Origin: Bacteroidales bacterium
GTDB taxonomy: Bacteria; Bacteroidota; Bacteroidia; Bacteroidales; UBA12481
NCBI GenBank assembly: GCA_028707745.1
Contig: JAQWAJ010000102.1
Span: forward strand, 1 to 6,554
Reading direction: 5' to 3'
Length of the DNA: 6,554 nucleotides
Position numbers and translations under genes: made by a program
Part shown: in pieces, positions 5,431 through 6,554 of the stretch
How the letters are laid out: each line of letters opens with the position of its first letter
Numbering within the stretch: position 1 is the stretch's first letter
Notes under the pieces: generated by a model
Told to the model about the DNA's origin: nothing
The model's input: only the letters and a program-made list of their open reading frames with translations
Database searches by the model: none

Positions 5431-6554
5431 ATGACAATGAACAAAAACCAAAAAACACTCAAGCGTCTGACCTCTAATTTCAAGACTGGTTGTTGGGTGA
5501 TTTTTCTAATGATCATATTGTTTAGTTCATGTAAAAAAGATGATTCGACGCTTTCTCCGATCATCCAGGCTACCTTAACCCCGATATCAGGAAAAACCAC
5601 TCAGACGTTCATCTTCGACCTGAGCAATTCGAAAAGCAATACCGGTAAGGGATCGAAGGTCTTTACCCGGTGGGACTGGGATGGCGATGGAATCTGGGAT
5701 ACTCCTTATACCAGACTCCTGGTTTATGAGCATCGGTATTATTCCCCGGGTACCTGGATGCCACGACTTGAAATGGTCAATCTCGATGGCGAGAGTGATA
5801 CAACCAGCTTTACCGTGCCTGTGTTGCAGGGGCACTCGGCTCCCAAACCAGCACTTACCGTCACGCCAGTTACCGGAAACATTCTTACACCATTCGTTTT
5901 TGATGCCTCTGGCACGAAAGACGACGAAGACTCCCTTGACCAGCTCAGCTTCAGGTGGGATTTTGAAAGTGACGGAGTGTGGGATACCGGGTTCGAAGAT
6001 TCATCTAGAATTACACATCGATACTTAGAACCTGATCAATATACTCTAAGGATGCAAGTGAAGGACCCATCGGGCCTGACCAGTTCGATTGAATCCCATA
6101 TTGAGGTAACCATCAGGGATCCAGGGCTGGTTGTCAGTTTCCGCTGCATACCTGATTCCATTCTCAACAATACGGCTATCATCATGGACGCTTCTGCTTC
6201 AAACGATCCCGACAATCCTGACAAACCGCTGTCCTATCGCTGGGATTGGAACAATGACTTGATATGGGACACAGAATGGCTGACTAATCCCCAAACAGAA
6301 CATGTTTTCAAAAATGAATTTTTCCACTTTGTCAGGTTACAGGTGAAAAACGAATATGGATTAACAAATGAAACAGTCAAAAAGATCCGTGTTTACCACA
6401 AAAACGAAATGCCCAGAGCCTCCTTTTCGGTTAGTACTCTTGCCGGAAATATAAATACGGTATTCCGGTTCGATTGTTGGTCAACAAGAGATCCTGAATC
6501 CTCACCGTCTGAGATGTTTTACCGGTGGGATTTCGATGGGGATGGTAACTGGGA
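5431..6554 (+). CDS. PKD-repeat surface lipoprotein, 3' end outside the window
   Basis: The frame is open from ATG 5431 to the right edge, giving 374 full codons with no stop. AAGG (5423-5426) sits 4 bases before this ATG; ATG 5437 (10 bases from it) is an alternative two codons in. An N-terminal basic stretch and a hydrophobic segment (about 22-31) lead to LFSSC with Cys34. The following K-K-D-D resembles the Lys-Asp/Glu export signal of surface lipoproteins known from Capnocytophaga. From about residue 44, PKD-type beta domains follow one another, each with a WD-x-(D/E/N)-x-D-x-x-WD core at W81, W176, W271 and W366, and with H-x-(Y/F) and GLT-type strand ends. PKD domains are usually spacers or binding modules, so the functional part may lie beyond the window. 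In related Bacteroidetes proteins a FISUMP-type domain can follow such repeats, but that is a guess here. Confidence 0.88.
   Translation, partial: MTMNKNQKTLKRLTSNFKTGCWVIFLMIILFSSCKKDDSTLSPIIQATLTPISGKTTQTFIFDLSNSKSNTGKGSKVFTRWDWDGDGIWDTPYTRLLVYEHRYYSPGTWMPRLEMVNLDGESDTTSFTVPVLQGHSAPKPALTVTPVTGNILTPFVFDASGTKDDEDSLDQLSFRWDFESDGVWDTGFEDSSRITHRYLEPDQYTLRMQVKDPSGLTSSIESHIEVTIRDPGLVVSFRCIPDSILNNTAIIMDASASNDPDNPDKPLSYRWDWNNDLIWDTEWLTNPQTEHVFKNEFFHFVRLQVKNEYGLTNETVKKIRVYHKNEMPRASFSVSTLAGNINTVFRFDCWSTRDPESSPSEMFYRWDFDGDGNW
5560..6554 (+). repeat. Tandem PKD-domain repeats with a 285-base (95-residue) period
   Basis: Three full repeats and the start of a fourth are visible. The tryptophan codons that open the WD core begin at 5671, 5956, 6241 and 6526, exactly 285 bases apart each time. 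The cores read WDWDGDGIWDT, WDFESDGVWDT, WDWNNDLIWDT and WDFDGDGNW. At the nucleotide level the copies are strongly diverged, so this is an old protein repeat and not a recent DNA duplication. The third copy has lost the acidic DGDG of the first and fourth. Confidence 0.85.

Noticed and set aside
5135..5458. A minus-strand frame across the small lipoprotein and the following gap
   Set aside because: It is a shadow of the real frame, which has a lipobox and beta-strand pattern; nothing supports the antisense product.
5681..6028. A 115-residue + strand frame inside the PKD lipoprotein
   Set aside because: The PKD frame carries the periodic WD motif through this whole stretch, so this is an out-of-frame shadow.
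5560..6554. The regular 285-base spacing considered as a recent DNA tandem duplication
   Set aside because: Nucleotide identity between the units is low outside the WD core, so only the protein-level repeat is preserved.

Overview
The window looks like chromosomal DNA of a Bacteroidota (Bacteroidetes) bacterium. The left-hand gene ends in a type IX secretion (T9SS) C-terminal sorting domain, which is essentially confined to that phylum. A TAnnTTTG-type promoter element precedes the first complete gene. Most starts lack a Shine-Dalgarno sequence, and three consecutive lipoproteins carry Bacteroidetes-style lipoboxes. All genes read on the + strand. I see no tRNA, rRNA, CRISPR array, insertion sequence or recombinase.

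Layout. (1) Positions 1-416 hold the 3' end of a secreted T9SS cargo protein. (2) Positions 417-482 are a short intergenic gap with a good promoter element at 445-453. (3) Positions 483-3850 form a tight three-gene operon: a soluble family 2 glycosyltransferase of the polyprenyl/dolichyl-phosphate sugar synthase type, a class I SAM-dependent methyltransferase overlapping it by 4 bases, and, 9 bases later, a polytopic GT-C-like glycosyltransferase with an added C-terminal beta-rich domain. (4) Positions 3851-3972 are an AT-rich gap with a weak hairpin, a near-perfect 11-base direct repeat and a candidate promoter. (5) Positions 3973-6554 hold three tandem lipoprotein genes: one of about 336 residues with a DUF4249-like look, one small one of 145 residues that overlaps it by 14 bases, and a PKD-repeat lipoprotein that runs off the right edge.

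How they may work together. In the glycan operon, the GT2 enzyme probably makes a lipid-phosphate sugar on the cytoplasmic side. The GT-C protein could use that sugar as donor on the periplasmic side, and the methyltransferase may modify the sugar, the lipid or the acceptor. This follows from family knowledge and gene order; substrates cannot be read from the sequence. The three lipoproteins are probably cotranscribed envelope proteins, and the PKD one carries a K-D-D signal after its lipid cysteine that suggests surface exposure. I found no clear new defence or mobile system. The most distinctive points are the GT-C protein with its C-terminal domain, the exact 95-residue period of the PKD repeats, and the overlapping lipoprotein cluster.
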